A stretch of 37,618 nt of DNA, from positions 1-37,618 of the forward strand of contig SLMV01000044.1 in assembly GCA_007133365.1 (NCBI GenBank). Reading direction: 5' to 3'. The translations under genes were made by a program, and so were the position numbers. Of this stretch, positions 22,665 through 32,048 are shown piece by piece. Numbering within the stretch: the first letter of the stretch is position 1; each line of letters begins with the position of its first letter. The notes beneath the pieces were generated by a model, which was not told the origin of the DNA, did no database searches, and worked only from the letters and a program-made list of their open reading frames with translations. The stretch comes from Clostridia bacterium. GTDB taxonomy: Bacteria; Bacillota; Sulfobacillia; SLMV01.

Positions 22665-23966
22665 CTAAGGTCGAATCCGGTTCAAAAGCCGTGGGAACGG
22701 AATCGACTCCCGAACGTGGTCCAAGCCCGCGACCCAGGTGAGCGCTCGCTCGATCCCCAACCCGAAACCGGAATGCGGCACCGACCCAAACCGGCGTAAA
22801 TCAAGATACCATTGAAACTCCGATTCCGGCAGTTCATGTTGCCGGATTCGCTCGCGCAATAGATCATAATCGTGGATACGCTCGCTCCCTCCGATGATCT
22901 CACCGTATCCCTCCGGCGCCAATAAATCGGCAGCCAAGACCAATTCCGGACGATTGGGATCCGGCTCCATGTAGAAGGCTTTCGTTTGAGCCGGGAACCG
23001 TTCGACAAACACCGGACGATCAAAGTGATCCGCAATCGCCGTTTCATGGGGCGCACCCAGATCGTCACCCCATTCGAGGGGCAATCCTTCACGGGCCAAC
23101 TGTTCGAGAGCCTCATCATAACTGATGCGCGGAAACGGTGCTTTCACCCGCTCCAACGGTTTGATGTCGCGTCCGACCTCTTCGAGTTCGTCCGCACAAT
23201 GCTCCAAAATATTCCCGACGACCTGAGTCATCAATTCCTCTTGCAGTTTCAAATTATCTTCATAGGTATAAAAAGCCATTTCCGGCTCGATCATCCAGAA
23301 CTCGATGAGATGACGCCGGGTCTTCGATTTCTCGGCTCGAAACGCCGGGCTAAAGCAATAGACTTTCCCCAGCGCTGCCGCGGTGGCTTCACTGTAGAGT
23401 TGCCCGCTTTGCGTGAGATACGCGGTCTCACCAAAATAATCCGTTTCAAACAGCGTGCTAGTCCCTTCGCAGGCATTGGGGGTCAAGATCGGCGTGTCCA
23501 CCCGTACAAACCCATCTTGGCGCAAGAAGCACTCTAACTCAAACATCAATCGGTCCCGAAGCCGCATCAGGGCGACCTGACGCGGGCTCCGAAGCCACAA
23601 GTGACGGGTATTGAGAAGGAATTCCACCCCGTGTTCTTTTAGCGCCAGTGGGTAATCATCGGCGATCTGTAACACGCGGACATCTTGGAGGTGGATTTCA
23701 AAACCGCCCGGGGAACGTTCATCACGGCTCACCGTCCCCCAAATGATCAGCGACGACTCCTGGGTCAATTGCTCCAACTGCTCCCACGCCGTTGTTGAGA
23801 CGTCGTTGGCCGCCGCCACCGCCTGGACCACTCCGGTGCCATCCCGGATCAACAGGAAATGGATCTTGCCACTCGAACGACGATTGTATAGCCAACCGCG
23901 GATCTCGACCACTTCCCCTTCATACTGCGCGAGATCCTTGATGGCGACGTAGTCTGCTGCACCCAT
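22665..23966 (-). CDS. asnS: Asparaginyl-tRNA synthetase
   Basis: A class IIb aminoacyl-tRNA synthetase charging tRNA-Asn. The 433 residues have an N-terminal OB-fold anticodon-binding domain (about 5-100: VEIRGWLYNRRSSGKIHFLLIRDGTG), then the class II core with motif 2 FRAEKSKTRRHLIEFWMIEPEM and motif 3 GFGLGIERALTWV. The TSTLFETDYFGETAYLTQSGQLY block is the AsnRS rather than AspRS form. ATG at 23966 has AAGGAGG seven bases upstream. No T-box leader precedes it; only 58 bases separate it from the UPF0182 gene. Confidence 0.95.
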   Translation of the reverse strand: MGAADYVAIKDLAQYEGEVVEIRGWLYNRRSSGKIHFLLIRDGTGVVQAVAAANDVSTTAWEQLEQLTQESSLIIWGTVSRDERSPGGFEIHLQDVRVLQIADDYPLALKEHGVEFLLNTRHLWLRSPRQVALMRLRDRLMFELECFLRQDGFVRVDTPILTPNACEGTSTLFETDYFGETAYLTQSGQLYSEATAAALGKVYCFSPAFRAEKSKTRRHLIEFWMIEPEMAFYTYEDNLKLQEELMTQVVGNILEHCADELEEVGRDIKPLERVKAPFPRISYDEALEQLAREGLPLEWGDDLGAPHETAIADHFDRPVFVERFPAQTKAFYMEPDPNRPELVLAADLLAPEGYGEIIGGSERIHDYDLLRERIRQHELPESEFQWYLDLRRFGSVPHSGFGLGIERALTWVAGLDHVRESIPFPRLLNRIRP

Positions 23967-24024
23967 CAAATAGCCTCCTTCATCCGTTACCAATGTATCT
24001 TACCAAGGGATTCGACCCCAACCG

Positions 24025-26730
24025 CTATTCTTCCGGCGGGGCTATGCTCTCATGAAGTTCCTCGAGCACCTCTCCGAGTTCCTCCATCAACTGTCCGTAA
24101 CGGCTCCAGTCACCGATCCGAATGGCCTCCTGGGCCCGTCGATAAAGCGAATTGGCCTGTTCAACCAGTTCGATCTCCCCAATGGGCACGCCCGGTTCTG
24201 TTGGGTCGCGCTCGTCATCGGGTCGCATACCGAACAGCATTCGTATGGATTCTTCCAAGTTCAGGCCGATCGCCAAGCGATTGCCGTAGGCCACAACAAC
24301 CCGCCGAAGTTCCGGTATTTCCGCACCCTCCGCTTCCAAGTAAATGGGCTCGACATATAAAATGGAGTCCTCGATCGGCACCACTAGCATGCTCCCCCTC
24401 AAGACACGGGACCCGGCGCGACCCCAAAGGGAAAAGAGCTGCGACATCTCCGAGTCCTGATCAATCCGAGCCTCGATCTGGCGCGGCCCGAAAACCGTGC
24501 GCCCCTTGGGCATATTAAACACAAACAGCTCGCCGTAATTTTCGTAATCGCTCCGCCCGACCATCCAAGACACCATCACCTCACGCCCGGAGGGTGTATA
24601 CGGGATCATCAGGAGATATTCCAAGCCGGCATCCTCGCCCGGAAGTTCCATGAGGATGTAGTAGGGTTCCATGCGCTGGGAACCGCCCGCAAAGATCTCA
24701 TCGGACACCTCCCAAAGATCTTCCTTGTTGTAAAAGACCACCGGGTCCTGCATGTGGTAGGTCCGAAACATGTTCATTTGCACTTCGAAAAGGTCAAGCG
24801 GATAGCGCACATGCCGTTTAAGGTTCTCCGGCATTTCCTCCTCTGATTTGAAAAGATCCGGGAAGATCGCCATATAGGCCCGAATCATCGGGTCGTCGGG
24901 ATCGAAGACATAGAAGTCCACATCCCCGGAGTAAGCACAGGTTACAACTTTCACCGAATTACGGATGTAATTGACACCATCCTGGTAGGGTTCGGAGTAG
25001 GGGTAGCGGCTGGTCGCGGTATAAGCATCCTGAATCCACACCAATCGCCCTTCATGAATCACAACGTACGGATCTCCATCAAACGCCAAAAAGGGCGCAA
25101 GGTGACGGACCCGCTGGCGAATGTTCCGATGATACATCATCCGGGATTCGGGCTGAAGCGCACCGCTCAAAACGATGTTGTAATCGCCGAAACGAAGCGC
25201 AAACGCAACGCGTCGTCCGATCCCCTCCAACGGAACGCCCCCGTCACCATCATAATGAATGTACACACCCTGGTCGCCTTCGGGATAATGAAGTTCCGGC
25301 TCCAAACTGTTGGCAATCACATAATCATCGGTGATTTCGCCATAATAAATGGCCGGATTTTCGATCTCGAGGTCGATATCGCTTTGGGGCGGAATACCTT
25401 GAATCCACATCTGGGGAAGTCCCTCTTCGGTCACCCGGCTGGCCGGACTCATGACGACGCCATACCCATGGGTGTATTGCAACCGTTGGTTGACCCAAGT
25501 CTGAGCTCCGGGGATTTCCGAATGGTCGATCTCCCGCGCCGCCAAAAGAACCTGTCGATACTCGTCATTGATCATGTAACGATCGACGTCAACGTCCTGA
25601 AAACTATAATACGCGCGAATGCTTTCCAATTGCTGATAACTGGAAATGATCGGCCGCCAATCCCAGATGCGCAGATTGTCGATGGTCAACATGTTGCGAT
25701 CAAGGTCCTCCCAGGTCAATGTCTCCTGAGCCGGAAACTCCTGTTGTTTGACCTCATCGAGGCCGAAAGCCGCTCGGGTAAATTCGATATTGTGTTCAAT
25801 ATACGGCCGTTCCCGTGCGATTTCATTGGGGTCCACCACCAAGCGCTGAATCACAGCCGGGTAAGCGCCCCCAAGGCCAATCGAGCCGACCACCATCAGG
25901 ATCACCGCCGCATAGATCCAACGAAGATCGCGCGAACGCATAAACCATATCGTGGCCAATGCCGCTAGGAGCGATAACACCAACAAAATCCGAAGGGCCG
26001 GCAACTGGGCAAAGATATCGGTGTAGCTGGCGCCAAAGGCGACACCTCGGGTCGAGTAGAGGAGATTGAACGTCTGCAGCCAGTAGCCAAACCCCCGAAG
26101 CAAGAAGAACCCCGTCAAAAGTCCGCCGAGATGAAAGCGTGCACGGGGGTGGATGTTGAGCCGCCCCCCGAAGACATTGATCGAACCGGAGGCGAAATAG
26201 ATAAGGGCCATGCCTAAGAACAAGAACACCAAAACGAACGAAAGCGCGTTATACACTAGTTGGTACACCGGTAACGTAAAGACGTAGAAGGCCACTTCCT
26301 GGTTGAAAATGGGATCCGACACGCCAAACGGCGTTTGATGAATAAACCGCAAAATCGTCTCCCATTCGCCGGAGAACACCAGGCCCGCAAAAAGACCAAA
26401 GATGACCGAGACCCCGAGGAAGATGCGACCTAGGGTCTTAGGGCGAAAGAGCGCCTGTATCTCGCGTTCTTCGATCTGACCCGACACTTCCATCACGCTT
26501 GGTTTCGCGATGCGGAGGTTGATCCACAAGAGGGTTCCAAGGATGAGCGCAGCGCCCACCCCCAGGGCGACTCGCGCCCAAAGGCGCGTGAGGAAAACAC
26601 TGAGATACCCAAGTTCCGCAAACCACAGAACCTCCGTATAATAATATGCGATGGTGCTCGAGAGCAAAACGAGGGCTGCCACGATTCCCACAACCACCCA
26701 GATCATGCTCCGCTTTCGCTTTGACGTCAT
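24025..26730 (-). CDS. UPF0182-family large membrane protein
   Basis: About 901 residues of a widely distributed, uncharacterised family found in Actinobacteria, clostridia and cyanobacteria. The N-terminal third has several hydrophobic segments (about 11-33, 50-70, 105-125, 160-185, 205-225, 250-300). The rest is a large soluble domain, probably outside the cell, rich in acidic and tyrosine residues, with DPNEIARERPYIEHNIEFTR and YTHGYGVVMSPASRVTEEG-type family motifs. The C-terminal 60 residues form a charged helix (LYRRAQEAIRIGDWSRYGQL). ATG at 26730 has GGAGG upstream. No function is known. It lies between a cell-wall carboxypeptidase gene and asnS. Confidence 0.9.
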   Translation of the reverse strand: MTSKRKRSMIWVVVGIVAALVLLSSTIAYYYTEVLWFAELGYLSVFLTRLWARVALGVGAALILGTLLWINLRIAKPSVMEVSGQIEEREIQALFRPKTLGRIFLGVSVIFGLFAGLVFSGEWETILRFIHQTPFGVSDPIFNQEVAFYVFTLPVYQLVYNALSFVLVFLFLGMALIYFASGSINVFGGRLNIHPRARFHLGGLLTGFFLLRGFGYWLQTFNLLYSTRGVAFGASYTDIFAQLPALRILLVLSLLAALATIWFMRSRDLRWIYAAVILMVVGSIGLGGAYPAVIQRLVVDPNEIARERPYIEHNIEFTRAAFGLDEVKQQEFPAQETLTWEDLDRNMLTIDNLRIWDWRPIISSYQQLESIRAYYSFQDVDVDRYMINDEYRQVLLAAREIDHSEIPGAQTWVNQRLQYTHGYGVVMSPASRVTEEGLPQMWIQGIPPQSDIDLEIENPAIYYGEITDDYVIANSLEPELHYPEGDQGVYIHYDGDGGVPLEGIGRRVAFALRFGDYNIVLSGALQPESRMMYHRNIRQRVRHLAPFLAFDGDPYVVIHEGRLVWIQDAYTATSRYPYSEPYQDGVNYIRNSVKVVTCAYSGDVDFYVFDPDDPMIRAYMAIFPDLFKSEEEMPENLKRHVRYPLDLFEVQMNMFRTYHMQDPVVFYNKEDLWEVSDEIFAGGSQRMEPYYILMELPGEDAGLEYLLMIPYTPSGREVMVSWMVGRSDYENYGELFVFNMPKGRTVFGPRQIEARIDQDSEMSQLFSLWGRAGSRVLRGSMLVVPIEDSILYVEPIYLEAEGAEIPELRRVVVAYGNRLAIGLNLEESIRMLFGMRPDDERDPTEPGVPIGEIELVEQANSLYRRAQEAIRIGDWSRYGQLMEELGEVLEELHESIAPPEE

Positions 26731-26815
26731 CAAAAAACCTCCAATTTCGAAACAAGACGGATTCTGACAATTGTTCTGTTCTCAGTCTATCACGTTGACC
26801 GTCGCCTTTGGGGTT

Positions 26816-28117
26816 TCAGTCCAACATTCCCAATATTGCCGCGCGAAGATCCTGAATCAACAGCAAAAGGGTATCCCAGATCTGACGCCACCAACCGCCT
26901 CGCTCGATGGTCTCACCGGGGTAAAGCGGCCATCGATCAATGGTCATAACCTGGCCTTCCTCGATCTCCCACTGGACTTCGATGGATCCAATGACCGTAT
27001 CATCGGCCACCGGTGCCCGAAGATCCGGCTCCACCTCAAGTCGATATTCGAGTTGTCCGTGGGCATCCTTCGGGAGCGTCAGTTGGACGGTATCGCGCTC
27101 GGGCACCACATCAACGTATTGCTTTTGCCCCCGATAAACCCGCAACGGCTCCGGCATTTCCCCCGCCAGGGACAGTTCAAGCGGCGCAAAGTGCTCAAAG
27201 GCCCAGTCTAATAGGCTCAAGGCCTCTTGTTCTCGCCGCTGCATGCCCGCATCATAATTAAATTCATCCTCATCCAAGCGCACCCCCATGATCACCGCTC
27301 CAAAGAATTGGTCGCCATCGCGGGCGGTGGCCACCAGGTGAAAGCCAGAGTCATTCGTATAGCCCGTCTTGAGGCCGATCACCCGGGGGTCTTGGAAAAC
27401 GAGGCGATTGTAATTCTCGTGGGGTTCTTCCAACCCGTAGGTGAACGTTTCTTGTTTGGTGAAATCTTCCGCCTCCGGAAACGTCATGGTGAAATACCGC
27501 GCCAGTTTGGCCATATCATACGCGGTTGTGACCTGGCCATCGGCGGTCAAGCCGTGAGAATTCTTAAAAACCGTGTCGTCGAGGCCGAGACGAGACGCCA
27601 GTTCATTCATCTTGCTGACAAAGGCATCCTCGGATCCTGCTACATGTTCGGCCGCAGCGATGGAGGCATCGTTCCCCGAGGCGACGCTGATGCCCTGGAT
27701 GATCTTTTCGAGCGGGATCTCTTCGCCCACCTCGATCCACATCAGCGACTCCCCCGCTTGAAAATTGGCGGCCCAGGCATTTTCGCTCACTTCGACCGGC
27801 TCGTCCATCGACAGATCACCGGCAGACAATCCCTCAAACAATAAGGCGAGGGTGGCCACTTTGACCAAGGAGGCCGGTCCCATCGGTTCCCGAGGATTCT
27901 TTTCGAACAATACCGCACCGGTGTGAAGGTCAAACACCAGCGCCGATTGCGCCTTCAAAAGGTCCCCATCCACATCATAAGGGGGAAACGCTCGCTCGTG
28001 GAGGTCCTGATACCCGGATGCAGCGGCGCCCCCCGAAGTCAAAACCAAAGAAAAGAGCAACAACCCCAAAACCCAACGCATCGTTCGAAAACCCTGCCAT
28101 GGCCCAAATACCCTCAC
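26816..28117 (-). CDS. D-alanyl-D-alanine carboxypeptidase (DacF/PBP5 type)
   Basis: A low-molecular-weight penicillin-binding protein trimming the terminal D-alanine of peptidoglycan stem peptides outside the cell. The 433 residues have a signal peptide (hydrophobic 15-30, AAAS cleavage region), the active-site SxxK as SLVK (S83, K86), SGN (147-149) and KTG (250-252), then a PBP5-type beta domain and a C-terminal amphipathic helix for membrane attachment (WWRQIWDTLLLLIQDLRAAI). The GTG start has AAAGGAG six bases upstream. It follows the guanidino hydrolase gene by 40 bases and may share its transcript. Confidence 0.93.
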   Translation of the reverse strand: MRVFGPWQGFRTMRWVLGLLLFSLVLTSGGAAASGYQDLHERAFPPYDVDGDLLKAQSALVFDLHTGAVLFEKNPREPMGPASLVKVATLALLFEGLSAGDLSMDEPVEVSENAWAANFQAGESLMWIEVGEEIPLEKIIQGISVASGNDASIAAAEHVAGSEDAFVSKMNELASRLGLDDTVFKNSHGLTADGQVTTAYDMAKLARYFTMTFPEAEDFTKQETFTYGLEEPHENYNRLVFQDPRVIGLKTGYTNDSGFHLVATARDGDQFFGAVIMGVRLDEDEFNYDAGMQRREQEALSLLDWAFEHFAPLELSLAGEMPEPLRVYRGQKQYVDVVPERDTVQLTLPKDAHGQLEYRLEVEPDLRAPVADDTVIGSIEVQWEIEEGQVMTIDRWPLYPGETIERGGWWRQIWDTLLLLIQDLRAAILGMLD

Positions 28118-28157
28118 CGTGATCTCCTTTCAGTCTAAAAGCGCGTAATAAACGTGC

Positions 28158-29096
28158 TCAGCCCTCGCGGCGCGACAGCGCTGCGGACATGCAGTGAATC
28201 GCACCCCAACCCTTTTGCAATTCCGATACATCCAGGGCAATTATCTCGATTCCCGCCTTGCTCATTTGCTCTTCGGCAATCGGGTTTCCGGCCGGCATGA
28301 CAACCTTTCCAGGCGATAGGCACACAAAATTGGTGGCCATTCCTCGTTTGGCCTCGTGCGGGGATGTCACCTCGATGAGTTGGAACCCCCGCTTTCGAAG
28401 CGTGTTGATTACCTCAAAGGGCGTCTGCCACGGAAAGAAAACCGCCTTATCCCAATCCGCCAGATTAAAAAGCCCGTCGATGTGCGCTTGACCATAGGGG
28501 ATTTGAAAGTACAGCACCTCATCGACCCCCATCGTCCGAAGCACTTCTTCCACTTGCCGAAGCCCCTCCCGGTTGCTGCGGTTGCCGACACCGAGGATGA
28601 CCGTCCGGCGATCCACCCACATTAGATCAGCTCCTTCGAAAACACCACAGCCGCTGATGGTTCGAATGATGGGAATTCCCAGACGGGCCAAGGTCTCCGC
28701 CACAAATCGCTCTTCACCGCGGCGCGCCGGGATGGCGGGTCGACCTACGATGGCGCCTTCCGGCGTCATGGCCACACAGTCACGGACAAACAACGCATTG
28801 GCCCGATCATCGGGCATCCGCTCAACGTAATGAACTGTTGCCCCATGATCGCGGTAGATGGTCGCCAACCGATCGTGCTGCTCGCGCGCTAAGGTAGCGT
28901 CCATTCGATCCAGCCATCGCACCGTCTGCGGATCGGAAATGGCTTCGATTTCAGGGCCGGGCCGCCGAAGCAAAATGGATGCCAACTCCCCCACTTCCGA
29001 TGCCACGCCCCATTCGCCCCAATATTGGGGTAACTCGTCTTCAAAAGCCGATTCAACGGCGAACCAACGTTCACCGGTACTTACCAAATCATTCAC
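28158..29096 (-). CDS. Guanidino-group hydrolase of the arginine deiminase/DDAH superfamily
   Basis: A 312-residue pentein-fold protein. The catalytic set is in place: the FEGAD acidic motif (E154, D156), AHIDG (H205) and C302 in AIHCMSAAL near the C-terminus. This Cys-His-Glu arrangement attacks guanidinium carbons. It fits dimethylarginine dimethylaminohydrolases, arginine deiminases or amidinotransferases. Length favours a DDAH or ADI-like hydrolase, but the substrate is not resolved. The GTG start (GGGAGG eight bases upstream) overlaps the aminotransferase end by eight bases. With an AruI-like decarboxylase and an aminotransferase directly upstream, a guanidino amino acid is the likely substrate. 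Confidence 0.8.
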   Translation of the reverse strand: MNDLVSTGERWFAVESAFEDELPQYWGEWGVASEVGELASILLRRPGPEIEAISDPQTVRWLDRMDATLAREQHDRLATIYRDHGATVHYVERMPDDRANALFVRDCVAMTPEGAIVGRPAIPARRGEERFVAETLARLGIPIIRTISGCGVFEGADLMWVDRRTVILGVGNRSNREGLRQVEEVLRTMGVDEVLYFQIPYGQAHIDGLFNLADWDKAVFFPWQTPFEVINTLRKRGFQLIEVTSPHEAKRGMATNFVCLSPGKVVMPAGNPIAEEQMSKAGIEIIALDVSELQKGWGAIHCMSAALSRREG

Positions 29097-30309
29097 ACGT
29101 CTTCCTCCCTGTCAAGTGTCGTTTGATCACGCGCGCCATCCGGCGTATACCCGCTCGAATGTCGTCGGGTTCGGGATAGCTATACGAGATGCGAAAACAG
29201 TTTTGGCCTCGCCCATCGGGGAAAAATTGCCCCCCGGTCAGCGGTTTGACTCCTTCTTGGATCATTTCGGGTAACAACGTTTCGGCCCGAAGGGTCTCGG
29301 GTAACGTCAGCCACAAAAAATATCCCCCCAGCGGATGACTCCACGTGCATTTTGACGGCATTTCGGCATCGAGCGCCTCCAGGGCGGCATCACGGCGGCG
29401 GCGATAACCCGCACGGAGCCAATCGAGTCGCTTCGGCACATCGAGTTGTCGCCAGCATTCGCCAACTACGGCTCGAGACAATTGATTGGTGCCGCCGTCG
29501 GCTTTGTGGATTTCCATCCGGCGAATCAGCCATTCGGGGCCCACGGCCCAGCCCAAGCGCACGCCGGGGGCCAGGATTTTTGACATGGAGCCCACATGCA
29601 CCACCCGATCCGCCGTATCAAGGGCGCGCAACGTAGGCGAGGCCTCACCCTCAAAGCGAAGTTCTCCGTAGGCATCGTCTTCGAGGATCAAAAACCCATA
29701 TTGGCGGGCCAGGTCCAAGACCGCCTGACGTCGCGCCGTGCTCATGGAGACCCCGGTGGGGTTATTGAAATTCGGAATGGCGTAAAACAGCTTCGGCCCC
29801 GCTTTTCCCGCTTTGGCCCACGCTTCTAGGCGCTCGGCCATGGCCTCCACCCTCACACCGTCTTCATCAAGGTCGACGGCCACGACATCCGCCCCATAAT
29901 TTCGAAATAGGGTGAGGGCACCCATGTAGGTCGGGCCCTCCACCAACACCTTGTCCCCGATATCGAGCAAAACGTTACAAATGAGCTGGATCGCCTGGGC
30001 CGACCCACTGGTGATAATGGTAGTGGTCGGATCCGTCGGCATATCCCGTTCTCGGGAGCGCGCCATCACCTGCTCGCTAAAGGATTCCGCACAGCTCCCT
30101 CCTTTATATCCTAATGCGTCCGCCCCGTCCAATCGCAACGCATCCTGGGCTGCCTGCGCCATCGCTTCGAGAGGGTAGGAGTCCGGAAACGGATAACCAT
30201 AATGAAACGGAATGGCCGGCACGGGATCCGGCGACAATTGTCCCAGGACGCCCTCGACTCCCCTCCGTTTGGCTCTAAGTGACAAAAGATCGCGATCTTC
30301 AGCCTTCAT
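29089..30309 (-). CDS. PLP-dependent class I/II aminotransferase
   Basis: A 406-residue fold-type I aminotransferase of the 2-aminoadipate/MocR-like branch without a GntR domain. NPTG lies near 183, the PLP-binding lysine in GSMSKILAPGVRLGW (K244 from this start), EDDAYGEL binds the ring nitrogen, and FRISYSYPEP near the end binds the carboxylate. The amino acid substrate cannot be read off; family members act on aromatic, branched, aminoadipate or arginine-type substrates. The ATG at 30309 (AAGG six bases upstream) is preferred to ATG 30315. It lies between the AruI-like decarboxylase and the guanidino hydrolase, like the aruH-aruI pairing of the arginine transaminase pathway. Confidence 0.88.
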   Translation of the reverse strand: MKAEDRDLLSLRAKRRGVEGVLGQLSPDPVPAIPFHYGYPFPDSYPLEAMAQAAQDALRLDGADALGYKGGSCAESFSEQVMARSRERDMPTDPTTTIITSGSAQAIQLICNVLLDIGDKVLVEGPTYMGALTLFRNYGADVVAVDLDEDGVRVEAMAERLEAWAKAGKAGPKLFYAIPNFNNPTGVSMSTARRQAVLDLARQYGFLILEDDAYGELRFEGEASPTLRALDTADRVVHVGSMSKILAPGVRLGWAVGPEWLIRRMEIHKADGGTNQLSRAVVGECWRQLDVPKRLDWLRAGYRRRRDAALEALDAEMPSKCTWSHPLGGYFLWLTLPETLRAETLLPEMIQEGVKPLTGGQFFPDGRGQNCFRISYSYPEPDDIRAGIRRMARVIKRHLTGRKTCE

Positions 30310-30330
30310 GCGCATCCTTCCCTTCCTCCA

Positions 30331-31923
30331 CTAAAAACGAACCGGCAGTTCCAGCAACGTCGGCCCCTTCGCCGAAAACCCTTCCGCCAATTTGGCCTTT
30401 AGTTCCTCGGTTGTCTCCACCCGCTCGGCGCGCATACCAAATGCCTTTGCCAGCGCGACCATATCCGGATTGACGATGTCGGTGCCGTAAGTTCGACCAT
30501 AGCGTCGCTTTTGGGTCTGGGCCACCACACCGTAGCACTCGTTATTCAATATCAGCACCACCAACGGCAGGTCGTATTTGACCGCGGTGGCCAATTCATT
30601 ACAACTAAATAGGAAGCCGCCGTCACCGTTGATGGAGATAACGCGGCGATCCGGCCGACCCAGCTGCGCACCGATCGCGGCCGGAAGCGCCCACCCCAAG
30701 GTGCCAAATCCTTGCGGGAACAAGTACGTACGGGGGCAATAGACCGGGAAGTTGGGGCCGGCCCGATAACTCAACATGGTCATATCCCCGACGAAGATGT
30801 CCTCCGGGCGGAGTGCTTCTCGAAGGACATCCAATATCGCCCAAATCATCGGATCCCCCGAGGCCCGCTGTTCTTTTATGAAGTCCTCCTTCAACCGGGT
30901 CGCTCGATCCAAATACTCCGGCCGGCGGCTGATCGAATGATTGCCCAGCCGTTTCAGCACCGCCTCCACAAACGGCTTGACATCACTCGGTATCATCAAG
31001 CGAGGCACATACCCCAGGCGAACCGGTTCGTTGACCCGGTCGACCCGGATGAGCGTCTCGGGAAAGGGCATCGTCCCCTTGTCCGTGTCAATTGCGCTCA
31101 GTTCGCTGCCCAGCACCAACACCAAATCGGTCGATGCGAGGACGTCTTTAAAGCCATCGGCGCGCACCCAATTGCCCAGTGCGAGAGGATCGTCCTCCGG
31201 AATCACCCCTTTCCCCGCCACGGTCGTTACCACCGGTGCCTGAAGACGATGGGCCAGCGCCTTCACATCCGCGCCCAGAGCACCCCCACCTGCCCAGATC
31301 AGCGGACGCTCGGCCGCTTTCAATAACGCTTCGGCCTGCTCGACTGCCGTCGCACTCGGCGCCGTCGGCGCCTGGAGCTCCGGTCGCTCGACCGTCATCG
31401 TAACGCTCGCCTCTAATACATCGAGGGGAATCTCCAAATGCACCGGACGCGGACGCTGCGTACGGAGAAAGCGCACCGCATCAAAAATGGCCTGGGGGAT
31501 ATCCTCGGGCCGTTCCACCCGACGGTTCCAAGCGGTGCAGCCCGCGGTGACCGACAGTTGATCTTTCAATTGATGTAACGCCCCCACATCGCGATCCACC
31601 ACCGCCGTTTCGTTTTGACTCGAAATCAAAAGCACCGGCGAAGAATCGGAAAAGGCCTGTCCCAACGGCGTCGTCGCGTTGGTGACGCCAGGCCCCGTGA
31701 TCACCAGCGCCACGCCGATGTCGCCTGTGGCACGCGCATAACCATCGGCCATGAAACCGGCACCCCCCTCGTGGCGGGTCACAACATGCTGGATCTCGCC
31801 CGATCGATGGTAAAGGGCGTCATAAATCTCCAAGGTATGGACACCGGGTATCCCAAAAACGTCTTTTACGCCCATCTGAATCAGGGCTTCGACCACCAAT
31901 TGTCCTCCGGTCATCACTCCCAA
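30331..31923 (-). CDS. TPP-dependent decarboxylase, similar to 5-guanidino-2-oxopentanoate decarboxylase (AruI)
   Basis: A 530-residue member of the acetolactate synthase/benzoylformate decarboxylase superfamily. The N-terminal VFGIPGVHTLEIYDAL, the catalytic glutamate in TRHEGGAGFMADGYAR (E52) and VITGPGVTNATTPLGQA resemble Pseudomonas AruI closely as I remember it, as does LFPQGFGTLGWALPAAIGAQLG. The TPP motif runs from GDG (433-435) to NN (460-461). AruI decarboxylates 2-ketoarginine to 4-guanidinobutyraldehyde. A generic acetolactate synthase-like role remains possible, and no small regulatory subunit is nearby. The TTG at 31923 has AAAGGAG nine bases upstream; ATG 31914 is an alternative. 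The ribosome site overlaps the stop of the microprotein gene. Confidence 0.8.
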   Translation of the reverse strand: MGVMTGGQLVVEALIQMGVKDVFGIPGVHTLEIYDALYHRSGEIQHVVTRHEGGAGFMADGYARATGDIGVALVITGPGVTNATTPLGQAFSDSSPVLLISSQNETAVVDRDVGALHQLKDQLSVTAGCTAWNRRVERPEDIPQAIFDAVRFLRTQRPRPVHLEIPLDVLEASVTMTVERPELQAPTAPSATAVEQAEALLKAAERPLIWAGGGALGADVKALAHRLQAPVVTTVAGKGVIPEDDPLALGNWVRADGFKDVLASTDLVLVLGSELSAIDTDKGTMPFPETLIRVDRVNEPVRLGYVPRLMIPSDVKPFVEAVLKRLGNHSISRRPEYLDRATRLKEDFIKEQRASGDPMIWAILDVLREALRPEDIFVGDMTMLSYRAGPNFPVYCPRTYLFPQGFGTLGWALPAAIGAQLGRPDRRVISINGDGGFLFSCNELATAVKYDLPLVVLILNNECYGVVAQTQKRRYGRTYGTDIVNPDMVALAKAFGMRAERVETTEELKAKLAEGFSAKGPTLLELPVRF

Positions 31924-31938
31924 TACCAGCAGCTCCTT

Positions 31939-32022
31939 TCAGTATCTGGCGCTGTTTTCATCCGCCGCGACAAAAACGAACAAAGAGGCCACAATGATGA
32001 CGATCACTGCAGCCCCTCCCAT
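31939..32022 (-). CDS. Putative 27-residue single-span membrane microprotein
   Basis: ATG at 32022 opens a 27-codon frame: a short N-terminus (MGGAA), one hydrophobic segment (VIVIIVASLFVFVAA) and a charged tail (DENSARY). An internal GTG at 32007 has a GGGAGGGG site five bases upstream, while the ATG has a weaker AGGTG. The stop TGA merges with the AAAGGAG ribosome site of the next gene, a classic coupling arrangement, and it begins 26 bases after the URO-D-like gene. I know no family for it. It could be a membrane tether or regulatory peptide of the catabolic enzymes, or a chance frame. Confidence 0.5.
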   Translation of the reverse strand: MGGAAVIVIIVASLFVFVAADENSARY

Positions 32023-32048
32023 TTGCCACCGCACCTATCACTCGCGCT

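Noticed and set aside
25054..25968. 304-codon plus-strand frame inside the UPF0182 gene
   Set aside because: Composition is that of an antisense shadow; no ribosome site and no recognisable domain.
26740..26800. Possible LexA box (GAACAATTGTC) upstream of the UPF0182 gene
   Set aside because: The right half-site is incomplete (GTCA rather than GTTC) and no promoter fits around it.
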